38,875 nucleotides of DNA from Aporhodopirellula aestuarii (lineage in GTDB: Bacteria > Planctomycetota > Planctomycetia > Pirellulales > Pirellulaceae). The stretch is from the NCBI RefSeq assembly GCF_023701485.1, contig NZ_JAMQBK010000008.1, forward strand, positions 291,655 through 330,529, in the 5' to 3' direction. Within the stretch, counting starts at the first letter, position 1, and each line of letters opens with the position of its first letter. The notes below the pieces were generated by a model. It did no database searches. It was not told the DNA's origin and was given only the letters and a program-made list of their open reading frames with translations. Below, in pieces: positions 17,250 to 27,739 of this stretch. The position numbers and the translations under genes are program-made.

Positions 17250-20200
17250 TCAGGAATTCAACCGCGTGCGGTGCAAGTGCGTTTGCAAGAACGAGCGAAG
17301 TTTCACGCTGCGGGCGTGCTCGACTTCGGTGAGCCGAAGCGTGAGCGTGACTCGTTCGGAATCGCTGAGATTGACCGTGCCGCTGTCGTCTTGAGTTTCC
17401 AGCCAATCGAGTGACAAGAGTTGATTCAGATCGATCGCGGTCTTGGGGCCGCTAAGTTTGAGGTGAACCCCATCGGGACGTTTCGTTTCGAGCTCAGCCC
17501 ATAACGGGAGCGAGTCGTTGGAGTCACCCGTTTCGAGTTTGATGCCGACGCGATCGGGGGCGGGGTAGTCGAGCGATTTCTCTCCGGCGACTTTGGCCAA
17601 CAAGTCCAGTGCGGAATCGACGAGTTCGAGGGGCCAGTTCGGTGCCGAGTTTTCTGGGAAGCCTTTGGCGAGCGTGTGCCACCGACGACCAAGAGCTTTC
17701 CAAGGTTGCGATGCGGGAACTGCCGAAGGGAGCGAGGCCACCGCGGAGTTGGTTTCGGCGACAGGTTTCGCCGGTTCTAACGAAGGCGTCTGAGTTTCGA
17801 CGATTTCGATCGGCGGCTGCGGCGGAGTCTCTTCAATAGGGGCCGGCACGCGACGCGGGACGGGTGTTGGGAATTCACCCGGGGCGAGCGGTTTGGCGGT
17901 GCGGGTGCCGTGGAGGGCGTCAGCCAGGAAAGCGGCGGTCACGGAGACCGGACGTAGCGACTGGCTTGCATCTTGCGTGGCGGTCGCGGCGAGCCCTTCG
18001 GGGGTGCCTTCGAAGATGACACTGCCGCCGTGCACACCGGCGCCAGGGCCCATGTCGATCACCCAATCGGCACACTTGATGACGTCCAAATTGTGTTCAA
18101 TCACGATCACTGTGTTGCCGATTTCCACGAGCTGCTGCATGACGTGGAGCAGTTTTTCGATATCGCCAAAATGCAGGCCGGTCGTGGGCTCGTCGAGCAG
18201 GTAGAGCGTGTGTCCGGTCGCGGGACGTGCCAGTTCGGCGGCAAGTTTGACGCGTTGGGCTTCGCCACCCGAAAGTGTCGGTGCGGACTGGCCGAGCGTG
18301 ACGTATTCAAGACCGACGTCGCAGAGGGTTTGGATCACGCGGTGGATTCGTGGTTGGTAGGCGAACAGATCGGCCGCTTCACCGCAGGGCATCTCGAGCA
18401 CATCGGCAATGCTGCGTCCGTGCAGTTTGACTTCGAGGACGTCTTCGTTGTACCGCCGCGCCCCGCACTCTTCGCAGGGGATCCAAACGTCGGGCAAGAA
18501 GTGCATTTCGATTTTTCGTTGCCCCGTTCCTTCGCAAGTTTCGCATCGTCCGCCGGAAACGTTGAAGCTGAACGTACGCGGCGTGAAGCGACGTTCACGC
18601 GCCGCGGACAGGCTGGCGAACTCGCCGCGGATCAAATCAAACACGCCGGTGTAGGTCGCCGGGTTGCTGCTCGGTGAGTTGCCGAGCGGTGATTGATCGA
18701 CCCGGATGACTTTGTTGATGTACCGCAGCCCACCAATCTCGTCGTGTCGTCCAGATTGAATACGGGCACGGTGCAGTCGCCGCGCGAGTACCGGGTACAC
18801 GATGCCGTTAATGAGCGAGCTTTTGCCGCTGCCGCTCGGTCCCGTGATGGCGGTCATCACGCCCAGCGGAATGTCGATGTCGACGTTGTTGAGGTTGTTT
18901 TCGCGGGCACCGCGGACGGTCAGGAAATCAACCATCGGTTTGCCCGCATCCGAATAAACCGGACGGCGGACTGCGGGCAGTTCGATCTGTTTTTCGCCGG
19001 AAAGGTATGGTTCCGTGACGGACGTTTCGCGAGGAACAATCCGGGATGGCGGGCCTTCGGCGACGATATTACCCCCGTGTCGACCGGCTCGCGGACCGAA
19101 ATCACACAGGTAGTCACTACCCGCGATCACGTCATGATCGTGCTCAACGACCAGCAGCGTGTTGCCTTGGTCGCGGAGGCGGTGGAGTGCCGAAAGCAAT
19201 CGCAAGTTGTCTCGCGGGTGCAGCCCGATTGTGGGTTCGTCGAGCACATAAAGCACACCGCAAAGACCACTGCCGAGTTGCGCTGCCAATCGAATCCGTT
19301 GGGCTTCGCCACCCGAAAGCGTCGAGGCTCCCCGGTGCAACGTCAGGTAATCCAATCCGACATCGCGCAGAAAGCGGACTCGTGACTCAACTTCACGGAC
19401 GAGTTCCCCAGCGATTTTGCGTTCGCGTTTGTCCATTTCCCACGCGTCGACTTCTTCGGCGAGTCGATCGAGAGGCATGTGAACGAGATCACCGATCGTG
19501 TGCCCGCGGAACTTCACCGCCGCCGAATCGTCTCGCAAGCGAGAGCCGTTGCAAACGCTGCAATCGATTTCGGCGACAAAGGTTTCGAGTTTTGCACGCA
19601 GCCCCGGGGTCAACCGTGACGCTTCTTCGAGTGCCGGGTAAAAACCTTTGAACTGGTATCGGAACAGGATGTCGCTTGGATGCCCTTTGCCGGTCGCTTT
19701 GGCGACCTCATCGGATTCCGCCGTGTCGCCGCGGCGGACTTCGATCCAGCGCGGTCCGAGGCCGTGGAAGAGCATCCGTTTTTGAGACAAAGTCAAACGC
19801 TCGATCGGTTGATTGATCGGGATGCCGGTCGATCTCGACAAGGCTTTCAACATCCACCGGCTGACCGCTTGATCGGTCTTGGGCCATAGCAACGCGCCGC
19901 CGTCGGCGAGTGTTTGTTGCGGCGTGCCCATCAAGGCGGCGGGATTGGTTCCCGTTTGCGTGCCGAGGCCTTGGCAGCCGGGGCACCAACCGACGGAAGA
20001 GTTGAACGAGAAATGGTGGGGTGTGACTTGATTGAACGAACGACCGCAACAACCGCAAACGAGGTGTTGGCTGTGCCGGATCGTTTCCCATTCGGGTTCG
20101 TCGCGGTCGGAATCGGCGATCGCGATTTCGATCACGCCGGCACCGAGTGACAATGCTTGCTCGACGCTGTCGCTGATCCGCGAAGCCTCGTCTTTGCTGA

Positions 20201-23200
20201 TCTTCACGCGGTCGACCACCACCGCGACACTCTGCACGCGACGGGAATCGAGCGGTTTGGCTTCGTCCAGATCGATGGTTTCGTCATCGATGCGAACGCG
20301 TGCGTAGCCGCTTGATTTGAGTGTCGCCCAGGTTTCCATCGACGCTTCGCCCGCAGCGACTTCGATCGGGGCCAGCACGAGAGCCCGCGTGCCGTCGGGC
20401 ATTTGCAGAACTTTCTCGATGATTTGATCGGAGGTCTGCGTTCCAATTGGGAGCTCACAATCGGGGCAGTGCATCGTGCCCAGTTTCGCAAACAGAATGC
20501 GAAGGTAATCGTAGACCTCAGTGACCGTTCCCACGGTACTGCGCGGCGAATGACCGAGGTTCTTTTGTTCCAACGCCACCGCGGGCGACAATCCTTCGAT
20601 CCGCTCGGCCTTGGGCTTTTGAACTTGGCCGATGAATTGTCTTGCGTAGCTGGACAGAGACTCGACGTAGCGGCGTTGGCCTTCGGCGTAGATCGTGTCC
20701 ATCGCCAACGAGCTTTTGCCGCTGCCACTCGGGCCACAGAACACCGTCATCGCGTCGCGCGGGATCGCGACGTTGACGTGTCGCAGGTTATGCTCGCAGG
20801 CACCTTCGACGACGACGTGCGTGCGAGCTTTGGGTGGCGGAGCGACGACGTCACGGATCGCTTTGGCGAGTCGTTTGGGTTTCTCTCGTTTGATCCCGAG
20901 CACCCCAGCCAAGGCTTCTCCAGTGTAACTGTTGGCAGCTCGTGCGACGTCCGCCGGTCGTCCTTGGGCGACGATTTCACCACCGCCACGACCGCCTTCG
21001 ACACCCATGTCGATGACCCAGTCGGCGGTTTTGATCACGTCGAGGTTGTGTTCGACGATCACGACCGAGTTGCCGCGATCGGCGAGACGGTTGATCACCC
21101 CGAGTAGCAATTCGATGTCGGCAAAGTGCAGACCGGTCGTGGGTTCATCAAGCACGTACAACGTGTTGCCGGTGTCGCGTCGGCTGAGTTCTTTGGCGAG
21201 TTTGATGCGTTGGGCCTCGCCTCCCGAAAGCGTCGGAGACGGTTGGCCGAGTTTCAAATACTCGAGACCAACATCGACGAGCGTTTGCAGTTTCTCGGCG
21301 ATCTTGGGGATGTTTTCGAACAGGCTGAGTGCTTCGGAGATGTCCATGTCGAGGACATCGGCGATCGATTTGCCTTTGAATTTGACCGCCAACGTTTCGC
21401 GGTTGTAACGTTCCCCGCCGCAAACCGGGCACGTGACCCAAATGTCGGCGAGGAAATCCATTTCGAGTTTGTTGGCACCGTTGCCGTCACAAGCACTACA
21501 GCGTCCGCCTTCGACATTGAAGCTGAACCGTCCGACGGTGTAACCGCGAGTTTTCGCGTCGGGCAGTTTCGCGAACAGATTGCGGATTTCGTCGAAGACT
21601 TTGACGTAGGTTGCCGGGTTGCTGCGAGGCGTGCGCCCGATTGGCGATTGGTCGATGGCGATCGTTTTGTCGAGATGCTCGATCCCTTCGATCGAATCGT
21701 GTTCGCCGGGTTCGGATTCAGCTCCGTTGAGATCTCGACGGAGGGCCGGTTCGAGGATGCCACCGATCAACGAACTCTTGCCGCTGCCCGAGACGCCGGT
21801 AACGCAAACGACGATTCCAAGAGGAATGACTGCGTCGACGTTTTTGAGGTTGTGATACTGGGCACCGCGAATCGTCAGCGTTTTCGATTCGTCGATGTCG
21901 CGAGGTTTTTCCGGCGGCACGATCGCGCGGCGTCCCGACAAGAACGCACCCGTGACACTTTCCGATGATTTACAAACGTCTTCAATCGAACCGGACGCGA
22001 CCACGTGGCCGCCTTTGACCCCGGGACCGGGGCCGAAGTCGACGATCATGTCGGAGGCCCGCATCGTGTCTTCGTCGTGTTCGACGACGATCAGCGTGTT
22101 GCCTGCGTCACGTAAGCGGGTGAGTGTTTCGATCAATCGGTCGTTATCGCGGGAGTGCAACCCGATCGAAGGTTCGTCGAGAATGTAGAGCACCCCCGAG
22201 AGCCCCGATCCGATCTGCCCGGCAAGTCGAATCCGTTGTGACTCGCCTCCCGAAAGCGTCGGGGCGGTTCGTCCGAGCGTGAGATAATCCAGACCCACGC
22301 CAAGCAGAAAGCCGATCCGGCCGCGGATTTCTTTGAGGGCTTCTGAGGCGATGCGTGCGTCGGTCGGCGATAAGTCGATGTCGCGGAAAAACTCGGCAAG
22401 TTCTTCGATTGCCAAATCGCAAAGCTGCGGCAGGGTTTTCGAGTGAGCCGGAATTTCGCTCGGCACGCCGTCACCGTTGCGCTCGCTCGTCGGCGGGAGA
22501 TCGCCAAAGGATTTGCTGGTGATACGAACGGCGGATGCTTGTGCGTTGAGGCGACGGCCGTGGCAATCCGGGCAGTCGATCGTGCTCATGTGTTTTTCGA
22601 ATTGCCGCAGTTGCAGCTTATTGCGACCGGTTCGATAGCGGTCCAGCAATTCTGGGATCAGGCCTTCAAACTCGACGATGTACTTTTTGGCTTTCTTGCC
22701 CGTGATGGCAGACGTATCGAGCGATTCGTCGGCGCCCCACAACCAAACGTGTCGAGCTTTCTCGGGTAGTTCATCCCAACTCGATTCCAGCATCGTGCCG
22801 GTGTTGAGCTCGAGAGCTTCGTCGATCGCATCGGCAAATCCCATGTAGATTTGCCGGCGATAGCGACCCACGTCGCCCCATTTGCCGAGCAACGGAATCG
22901 CTCCGCCGCGGATTGATTTCGACGCGTCGGGAACGAGCAACTCGGGCACGAACGTGTACAGGCGGCCAATGCCATCGCAGGACGTGCACATTCCCTGCGG
23001 GCTGTTGAAGCTGAACAGTTGCGGCGTGGGGGCACGGAAACTTGTTCCACACTGCGGGCACGAGTATCGTGAGGAGAACAAGTGATCTGTTTTCGGCGGT
23101 CCGACTTCATCAATGTCGGTGCTCGTGATCGAAGCGATCAAGGTCGCATCACCCAGCTTTAAAGCCAGTTCAACCGCTTCGCTGGCCCGGGCCCGATCGA

Positions 23201-23969
23201 GTGACGCGTCGATCTTTCGCGGCAAAATGATCCGGTCGATGACGACTTCGACGTCGTGGCGGACCGCACGATCGAGCGGCGGAGGATCGGACAAGCGGAT
23301 TGTGTCCCCGTCGACGCGGGCGCGGTTGAAGCCTTGTTTTCGCAAATCTTCAAAGAGATCTTTGAACTCGCCTTTTTGACCGCGAACGAGCGGGGCGAGA
23401 ATCCACAGCGATACGTCGTTGCCATCGCCCTCGACGTCGGCATCTTCGACACAGCCGAGGATGCGGCTCAAAATCGCGTCCGCGGTCTGGGCTTGGATCG
23501 GCGTTTCGCAGTACGGGCAATAGCCGGTGCCAACGCGGGCGAACAGCACGCGGAGGAAGTCATGGATTTCCGTGATCGTACCGACGGTACTTCGCGGGTT
23601 GTTGCCCGTTGACTTTTGGCTGATCGAAATCGAGGGGCTCAGTCCCGTGACGAGATCGACATCGGGTTTGGGCATTTGCCCCATGAATTGTCGAGCCGAG
23701 TTGCTAAGGCTCTCGACGTATCGACGTTGACCTTCGGCGTAGAGCGTGTCGAACGCGAGCGAACTCTTGCCGCTGCCCGAAACGCCTGAGAAGCAAATCA
23801 GTTGGCCGCGAGGCAGCGAAAGATCGATGTCTCGCAAATTGTGTTCGCGGGCACCTTTGACCGTGATTTCTCGCGTGCTCGGATCCACCACGCGCGGCGA
23901 CACATCGCGACCGTTCGGCAAATCACCGGTGGTCGAAATCGCACAATCCTTTGGGGCACGGTCGGTCAA
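17250..23969 (-). CDS. uvrA: Tandem double-length UvrA (excinuclease ABC subunit A) with C-terminal extension
   Basis: UvrA is the ATP-driven damage sensor of nucleotide excision repair and is normally about 940 residues and a homodimer. This reading frame has 2239 codons. It holds two full UvrA units, about 34-1020 and 1049-2020, each with two ABC ATPase domains. Walker A motifs lie near 62 (GVSGSGKSS), 724, 1078 (GPSGSGKSS) and 1710; LSGGE signatures near 570, 910, 1550 and 1896. Each unit keeps its zinc modules (YCPYC, CPQC/CTSC, CSAC/CPVC; then HCPDC, CGCC/CPGC, CETC/CEEC) and the insert where UvrB binds. The last 218 residues are a Pro-rich linker and a domain I do not recognise. The start is TTG 23969: an in-frame TGA lies 12 nt upstream and there is no ATG before the first Walker A. 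No frameshift is seen. It lies downstream of mcsAB. Confidence 0.95.
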   Translation of the reverse strand: MTDRAPKDCAISTTGDLPNGRDVSPRVVDPSTREITVKGAREHNLRDIDLSLPRGQLICFSGVSGSGKSSLAFDTLYAEGQRRYVESLSNSARQFMGQMPKPDVDLVTGLSPSISISQKSTGNNPRSTVGTITEIHDFLRVLFARVGTGYCPYCETPIQAQTADAILSRILGCVEDADVEGDGNDVSLWILAPLVRGQKGEFKDLFEDLRKQGFNRARVDGDTIRLSDPPPLDRAVRHDVEVVIDRIILPRKIDASLDRARASEAVELALKLGDATLIASITSTDIDEVGPPKTDHLFSSRYSCPQCGTSFRAPTPQLFSFNSPQGMCTSCDGIGRLYTFVPELLVPDASKSIRGGAIPLLGKWGDVGRYRRQIYMGFADAIDEALELNTGTMLESSWDELPEKARHVWLWGADESLDTSAITGKKAKKYIVEFEGLIPELLDRYRTGRNKLQLRQFEKHMSTIDCPDCHGRRLNAQASAVRITSKSFGDLPPTSERNGDGVPSEIPAHSKTLPQLCDLAIEELAEFFRDIDLSPTDARIASEALKEIRGRIGFLLGVGLDYLTLGRTAPTLSGGESQRIRLAGQIGSGLSGVLYILDEPSIGLHSRDNDRLIETLTRLRDAGNTLIVVEHDEDTMRASDMIVDFGPGPGVKGGHVVASGSIEDVCKSSESVTGAFLSGRRAIVPPEKPRDIDESKTLTIRGAQYHNLKNVDAVIPLGIVVCVTGVSGSGKSSLIGGILEPALRRDLNGAESEPGEHDSIEGIEHLDKTIAIDQSPIGRTPRSNPATYVKVFDEIRNLFAKLPDAKTRGYTVGRFSFNVEGGRCSACDGNGANKLEMDFLADIWVTCPVCGGERYNRETLAVKFKGKSIADVLDMDISEALSLFENIPKIAEKLQTLVDVGLEYLKLGQPSPTLSGGEAQRIKLAKELSRRDTGNTLYVLDEPTTGLHFADIELLLGVINRLADRGNSVVIVEHNLDVIKTADWVIDMGVEGGRGGGEIVAQGRPADVARAANSYTGEALAGVLGIKREKPKRLAKAIRDVVAPPPKARTHVVVEGACEHNLRHVNVAIPRDAMTVFCGPSGSGKSSLAMDTIYAEGQRRYVESLSSYARQFIGQVQKPKAERIEGLSPAVALEQKNLGHSPRSTVGTVTEVYDYLRILFAKLGTMHCPDCELPIGTQTSDQIIEKVLQMPDGTRALVLAPIEVAAGEASMETWATLKSSGYARVRIDDETIDLDEAKPLDSRRVQSVAVVVDRVKISKDEASRISDSVEQALSLGAGVIEIAIADSDRDEPEWETIRHSQHLVCGCCGRSFNQVTPHHFSFNSSVGWCPGCQGLGTQTGTNPAALMGTPQQTLADGGALLWPKTDQAVSRWMLKALSRSTGIPINQPIERLTLSQKRMLFHGLGPRWIEVRRGDTAESDEVAKATGKGHPSDILFRYQFKGFYPALEEASRLTPGLRAKLETFVAEIDCSVCNGSRLRDDSAAVKFRGHTIGDLVHMPLDRLAEEVDAWEMDKRERKIAGELVREVESRVRFLRDVGLDYLTLHRGASTLSGGEAQRIRLAAQLGSGLCGVLYVLDEPTIGLHPRDNLRLLSALHRLRDQGNTLLVVEHDHDVIAGSDYLCDFGPRAGRHGGNIVAEGPPSRIVPRETSVTEPYLSGEKQIELPAVRRPVYSDAGKPMVDFLTVRGARENNLNNVDIDIPLGVMTAITGPSGSGKSSLINGIVYPVLARRLHRARIQSGRHDEIGGLRYINKVIRVDQSPLGNSPSSNPATYTGVFDLIRGEFASLSAARERRFTPRTFSFNVSGGRCETCEGTGQRKIEMHFLPDVWIPCEECGARRYNEDVLEVKLHGRSIADVLEMPCGEAADLFAYQPRIHRVIQTLCDVGLEYVTLGQSAPTLSGGEAQRVKLAAELARPATGHTLYLLDEPTTGLHFGDIEKLLHVMQQLVEIGNTVIVIEHNLDVIKCADWVIDMGPGAGVHGGSVIFEGTPEGLAATATQDASQSLRPVSVTAAFLADALHGTRTAKPLAPGEFPTPVPRRVPAPIEETPPQPPIEIVETQTPSLEPAKPVAETNSAVASLPSAVPASQPWKALGRRWHTLAKGFPENSAPNWPLELVDSALDLLAKVAGEKSLDYPAPDRVGIKLETGDSNDSLPLWAELETKRPDGVHLKLSGPKTAIDLNQLLSLDWLETQDDSGTVNLSDSERVTLTLRLTEVEHARSVKLRSFLQTHLHRTRLNS

Positions 23970-24239
23970 AGCGAGAAATCAAACGAATGAGGTGCGATCA
24001 AGAGACGGGCATTCCGGTTGCCGCTCAGAGGAGGTCAGGTGGGCAGGGCGAGGCGGTATGCGGCGAGGCGGTGCGAGGCGAATCAGGTCCATCGTCGCGT
24101 CGGGGCAAGTGGGTGCGTATCGAGCGAAGTCTGCGGCGACCAATACGAACCGAGCCGCTCGGACGTCGCAGATCAACCATTGGAACATCTCCCGCCGTGT
24201 TTGCAAACAAACTCAGCTGCCGAGAGATCTCCGGCTGCA
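23970..24239 (-). other. Spacer between mcsB and uvrA with a possible small coupled reading frame
   Basis: These 270 bp separate mcsB and uvrA on the same strand. A 71-codon frame (24240-24025, starting MQPEISRQLSLFANTAGDVP) begins with an ATG whose A is the last base of the mcsB stop (TGATG). Its product is rich in Arg, Pro and Ser and matches nothing I know, so it may be chance. I see no terminator or clear uvrA promoter. Confidence 0.3.
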
Positions 24240-25331
24240 TCAGTTGAGTTCCTCCGGCAACGAACCGGAATCGCGGAGGTGACGTTGCAGGTAGTTGGCA
24301 CGTTCGATGTGTCGATCGCTCGTGGTCAGCATCCGACCTTGCAGTTTTTGCAAGTGGGCCGGTTGGGTGTGGATGAACAATTTGTTGATCGTTGCGACTT
24401 CGACGTCGTCGATCAGTCCCAAGTTCACGCCCATTCGCACTTTTGACAAATAGTGCATCGTCTCTTCGCTGCTGATCTTCCTCGCCGTGCTGAGGATGCC
24501 GAGCGCGCGGCTGACGTCGTCGAGCAAATCCTGTTCGCCTTTTTCCATCAGGAAGTCGCGGGCTTTGCGTTCATAGTCGATGATCCGAGGGACAACTTCT
24601 TCACCAACCATCGTCAACAGTTCGCGTTCGGTATGGCCGAGCGTCACCTGATTACTGACTTGGTAAAAGTCGCCCGTGTACTGCGAGCCTTCCCCGTAGA
24701 GTCCCCGCACGGTGACGTTGATCCGCTGCATGCTCCGGAAGACCTTTTCGATCTGTTGCGTGATGACCAGACCGGGCAAGTGCAACATCACGCTGACGCG
24801 GAGGCCCGTGCCGACGTTGGTCGGGCAAGCGGTCAGGTAACCGAAACGAGGGTGAAACGCGTACAGCAACTCACCTTCGATCGCGTCATCGAGTTTGTCC
24901 ATTTGTTCCCAGGCACTGATCAGGTCCAGCCCACTGTGCATGACCTGGAGTCGCAAATGGTCTTCCTCGTTGATCATCACCGAATACTGCTCGCCGGGAT
25001 CGATTGCGACGGCACGACTGCCCTCGGCTTCGGCGATCTCGCGGCTGATCAATTGTCGTTCGACCAGGAATTGCCGATCGACTTCGGCCAACGAATCGAT
25101 ATCGACGTATTGGATGTCATCCCAACCGGCGAGGGCTTCGAGCCGCGTGCGAACTTGGCGTTCGATTTTGCGTCGATCGTCATCGCTGCATTTCTTGATA
25201 AACGGAAATCCGGCGAGGTTTCGTGCCAATCGGATCCGGCTGCTGATCACGATGTCCGATTCGGGGCCGGTTCCTTTGAGCCATTCACCGCTGTTTTTGA
25301 CTAAGACGGAGAGGTCCGTGGCTTGTTTCAT
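24240..25331 (-). CDS. mcsB: Protein arginine kinase McsB
   Basis: McsB phosphorylates arginine side chains on proteins; in Firmicutes this marks them for ClpCP. The 363-residue product has the phosphagen-kinase fold: VISSRIRLARN (about 28-38), the catalytic N121-E-E-D-H-L-R, and C169-P-T-N-V-G-T-G-L-R. The C-terminal phosphoarginine-binding motif, RDxxRA in studied McsB proteins, reads R340-H-I-E-R-A345 here, so the Asp is a His. The ATG overlaps the mcsA stop by 4 nt (ATGA), which indicates translational coupling. No ctsR or clpC lies in the window. Confidence 0.95.
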   Translation of the reverse strand: MKQATDLSVLVKNSGEWLKGTGPESDIVISSRIRLARNLAGFPFIKKCSDDDRRKIERQVRTRLEALAGWDDIQYVDIDSLAEVDRQFLVERQLISREIAEAEGSRAVAIDPGEQYSVMINEEDHLRLQVMHSGLDLISAWEQMDKLDDAIEGELLYAFHPRFGYLTACPTNVGTGLRVSVMLHLPGLVITQQIEKVFRSMQRINVTVRGLYGEGSQYTGDFYQVSNQVTLGHTERELLTMVGEEVVPRIIDYERKARDFLMEKGEQDLLDDVSRALGILSTARKISSEETMHYLSKVRMGVNLGLIDDVEVATINKLFIHTQPAHLQKLQGRMLTTSDRHIERANYLQRHLRDSGSLPEELN

Positions 25332-25909
25332 AATCCGCCCCCTTCGCCAGATGCCGATTCCTCAGAGTCGGCGTCGTCATTTTCGGACGGGGGCACGTAA
25401 CCTGGGTGCTTGGGGTCGCCTTGGATTTCGTTGATTTTGTCGCGGATTTGCGAAGCCGTTTCGTAGTCTTCGTTTTGCACGGCCGCCTCCATCGCCTTCC
25501 GCAGGCTGATCAATTCCGCTTGGGCGTCGACGTTCGCCGCCGCGCGAGAGGGCCGTTTGCCGGTGTGTTCGAGGGAATCGTGGATGTTGATTAGCAGGGG
25601 CGTGAGGTCAGATTCGAAGTGGGTGTAGTCCATCGGGCATCCGAGCCGTCCCGAATTACGGAACTCGAAAAACGTGATGCCGCACGACGGGCATTCTTTC
25701 TTGTCGAGTTTCTGCAGTTCTTCTTTGGTTTGCCCGAGTTGCAATTGTTTGGCGAGAGCCCCGGTGATCGTTTTGATCGGGCTAGGCGCTTCCTTTTGAA
25801 GCACTGTACGGGCGTGGTGCTCGCACAGATGCAGAATCTGCGGGCCACCCGGTTGGGTAAGCTCGGTAATATGGAAGGTGGCGGGTTTGTCGCAATACTG
25901 ACATTTCAT
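25328..25909 (-). CDS. mcsA: McsA-like zinc-finger / UVR-motif protein, McsB activator
   Basis: A 193-residue protein with the McsA layout. The first zinc site uses C3-x-x-C6 with C29 and a nearby His. The second uses C73-x-x-C76 and C91; the usual fourth Cys position reads Asp (GCPMDY). A UVR (UvrB/UvrC) helical hairpin lies at about 133-163 (AELISLRKAMEAAVQNEDYE...), followed by an acidic, disordered tail. McsA binds and activates McsB. The UVR motif also recalls UvrB-UvrC contacts, which is notable given uvrA downstream. The gene starts at ATG 25909, with weak GAG-type ribosome binding, and overlaps mcsB. Confidence 0.88.
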   Translation of the reverse strand: MKCQYCDKPATFHITELTQPGGPQILHLCEHHARTVLQKEAPSPIKTITGALAKQLQLGQTKEELQKLDKKECPSCGITFFEFRNSGRLGCPMDYTHFESDLTPLLINIHDSLEHTGKRPSRAAANVDAQAELISLRKAMEAAVQNEDYETASQIRDKINEIQGDPKHPGYVPPSENDDADSEESASGEGGGL

Positions 25910-26113
25910 GGGGATCTCGATGCGTAGGTTGTCGGTATTACGTTCCGGGGCGTCGGCAGGTTTTCATCATTGGCGAAGAAACGTTCAGGGATTCTATCGC
26001 TGCCCCTAGGAGTGTCAACGCGAGCGAAATGAACCGTAATTGTTCCCGGTTGTCGTTTTCCCTTAGTCTGCCCAAACTATTGCCGCTGCTTCGGTTCTCT
26101 CGCAAAAACAAAC

Positions 26114-27625
26114 ATGCATCACCCGGCCCCTGACGAATTTGCTGATCTCGCTCGCCGTTACGATTTTGTGCCGGTGTTTCGAAAATTGTTGTCTGACGCC
26201 CTGACACCTGTCACGGCGTTCACGCTGCTCGATGACGGCGGGCCCGCGTTTTTGATCGAGAGCGTGATCGGCGGCGAGAAAGTCGGCCGGTACAGCTTTC
26301 TGGGTGCCAAACCGCTCGCGAGATTCACCGCCAAAGGCAAACGAATCTGGCAAACGGAGTCGTCCACCGGGAAGGTGGTCGAATCGACGAGCGACGATCC
26401 ACTCGACGAATTCCGAAAACATTTTAGCGATCGGACCGCGACACTCGATGCGTTGCCGCCGTTTATCGGAGGCGCCATCGGTTACGCCGGGTACGACGTC
26501 GTTCGCTACGTCGAAGATTTGCCGGACACGACCGAAGATGACCGCGAGCTGCCTGATTTGGACTTCGCGTTTTACCACACGCTGTGCGTTTTTGATCACG
26601 TCGACAAAACCATCACGATCGTTTCGCTCGCCGATTGTCGGGCGATCACCGAAGACGGCGGCGACATCGACGCGGCGTACTCCGCCGCGGCCAGTGAAGT
26701 CGACAGCACGATCGAGAAACTCAATCAACCGCTTCCCCATCAGTGTCAGGAAATTCTCGAAGCTGACCAGCGTCATCGATTGCCGGTCGAGTCCAACTTC
26801 ACGCGAGAAACCTTTTGCGACGCGGTGCGGAAGTGCGTCGAGTACATCCGCGCCGGCGATATCTTCCAGGTCGTGCCGAGCCAGCGATTGACGGTTCACA
26901 GCGACGTGGATCCGTTGGCGGTGTATCGGTCGCTGCGTGTGGTCAATCCCTCGCCGTTTATGTTTTTTGTCCGTAGTCCGGATTGCGTTTTGGTCGGTTG
27001 CAGCCCCGAGATCATGTGCCGGGTCAAGGACGGCATGGTGACCGTCCGTCCGCTCGCGGGCACGCGGCCGCGCGGGGCGACCGAAGCGGAGGACATCGCT
27101 CTCGAACACGAACTGCTCGCTGACCCCAAAGAGCGTGCCGAACACGTGATGTTGGTCGATCTCGGTCGCAACGACATCGGGCGGGTCGCTGAGTTTGGAA
27201 CGGTCGAGTTGACCGAAGTGATGGTGATCGAACGCTATTCACACGTGATGCACATTAGCAGCGAAGTGCGGGGCAGGCTCCGCGAAGGGCTCGATGCGTT
27301 CGACGCGTTGAAGGCCTGTTTGCCGGCTGGCACGGTTTCAGGAGCGCCGAAGGTCCGGGCGATGGAAGTGATCGACGAAATTGAGCCTCATCGACGTGGC
27401 CCCTACGGCGGCGCGGTTGGCTACATCGACTATCGCGGGAACATGGATACGTGTTTGGCGCTTCGGACGATCGTCTTCCAAAACAACACTTATCACGTCC
27501 AGGCAGGATGCGGCGTGGTCGCAGACAGCGATCCAGATAAAGAATACGAGGAAACGCTCAATAAGGCCCGCGCGTTGATCGCGGCGATTGAATGGACGAT
27601 CGCCCGAACGCAAAACGGATCGTAA
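26114..27625 (+). CDS. trpE: Anthranilate synthase component I
   Basis: TrpE converts chorismate to anthranilate, with ammonia delivered by TrpG, in the first step of tryptophan synthesis. The 503-residue product has the N-terminal feedback-binding segment (LIES 47-50 and GRYSFLG 58-64) and the chorismate-binding domain: RPLAGTRPRG, LVDLGRNDIGRV, PAGTVSGAPKVRAMEVIDEIE and CGVVADSDPDKEYEET. These make TrpE more likely than PabB. No trpG or other trp gene is in the window, so it is a solitary locus. It is divergent from mcsA, with a shared 200-bp upstream region. I see no leader peptide with Trp codons. Confidence 0.94.
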   Translation: MHHPAPDEFADLARRYDFVPVFRKLLSDALTPVTAFTLLDDGGPAFLIESVIGGEKVGRYSFLGAKPLARFTAKGKRIWQTESSTGKVVESTSDDPLDEFRKHFSDRTATLDALPPFIGGAIGYAGYDVVRYVEDLPDTTEDDRELPDLDFAFYHTLCVFDHVDKTITIVSLADCRAITEDGGDIDAAYSAAASEVDSTIEKLNQPLPHQCQEILEADQRHRLPVESNFTRETFCDAVRKCVEYIRAGDIFQVVPSQRLTVHSDVDPLAVYRSLRVVNPSPFMFFVRSPDCVLVGCSPEIMCRVKDGMVTVRPLAGTRPRGATEAEDIALEHELLADPKERAEHVMLVDLGRNDIGRVAEFGTVELTEVMVIERYSHVMHISSEVRGRLREGLDAFDALKACLPAGTVSGAPKVRAMEVIDEIEPHRRGPYGGAVGYIDYRGNMDTCLALRTIVFQNNTYHVQAGCGVVADSDPDKEYEETLNKARALIAAIEWTIARTQNGS

Positions 27626-27670
27626 CGCGTAGCCGAGTATCTCGGAGGCTCGCAGCACAACACCACCGTA

Positions 27671-27692
27671 CCTGAATTTGCCCAAATTCAGG
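27671..27692. terminator. Perfect palindrome between convergent trpE and DUF1501 genes
   Basis: CCTGAATTTG and CAAATTCAGG (27671-27680 and 27683-27692) form a perfect 10-bp inverted repeat. It sits 45 bp after trpE and 47 bp after the facing DUF1501 stop. The place suggests a bidirectional terminator, but the stem is AT-rich at its tip and no long T tract follows. Confidence 0.4.
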
Positions 27693-27739
27693 CTTTCGAT
27701 GTCAGGCCACTCCGGTTACGTCTGATAAAGGTACGCGAT

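Noticed and set aside
17250..23969. Assembly artefact duplicating uvrA
   Set aside because: The two UvrA units differ throughout in protein and DNA sequence, so this is not a recent duplicate or misassembly.
24453..25304. Long open frame of 283 codons antisense to mcsB
   Set aside because: The minus strand encodes unmistakable McsB here. The antisense frame arises from codon bias in GC-rich DNA and has no family motif.
25910..26113. Trp attenuator or riboswitch ahead of trpE
   Set aside because: I found no leader peptide with consecutive Trp codons and no terminator/antiterminator pair in the 200-bp leader.
26063..27145. Open frame of 360 codons antisense to trpE
   Set aside because: TrpE motifs fill the plus strand over the whole stretch. 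The antisense product has no recognisable domain.
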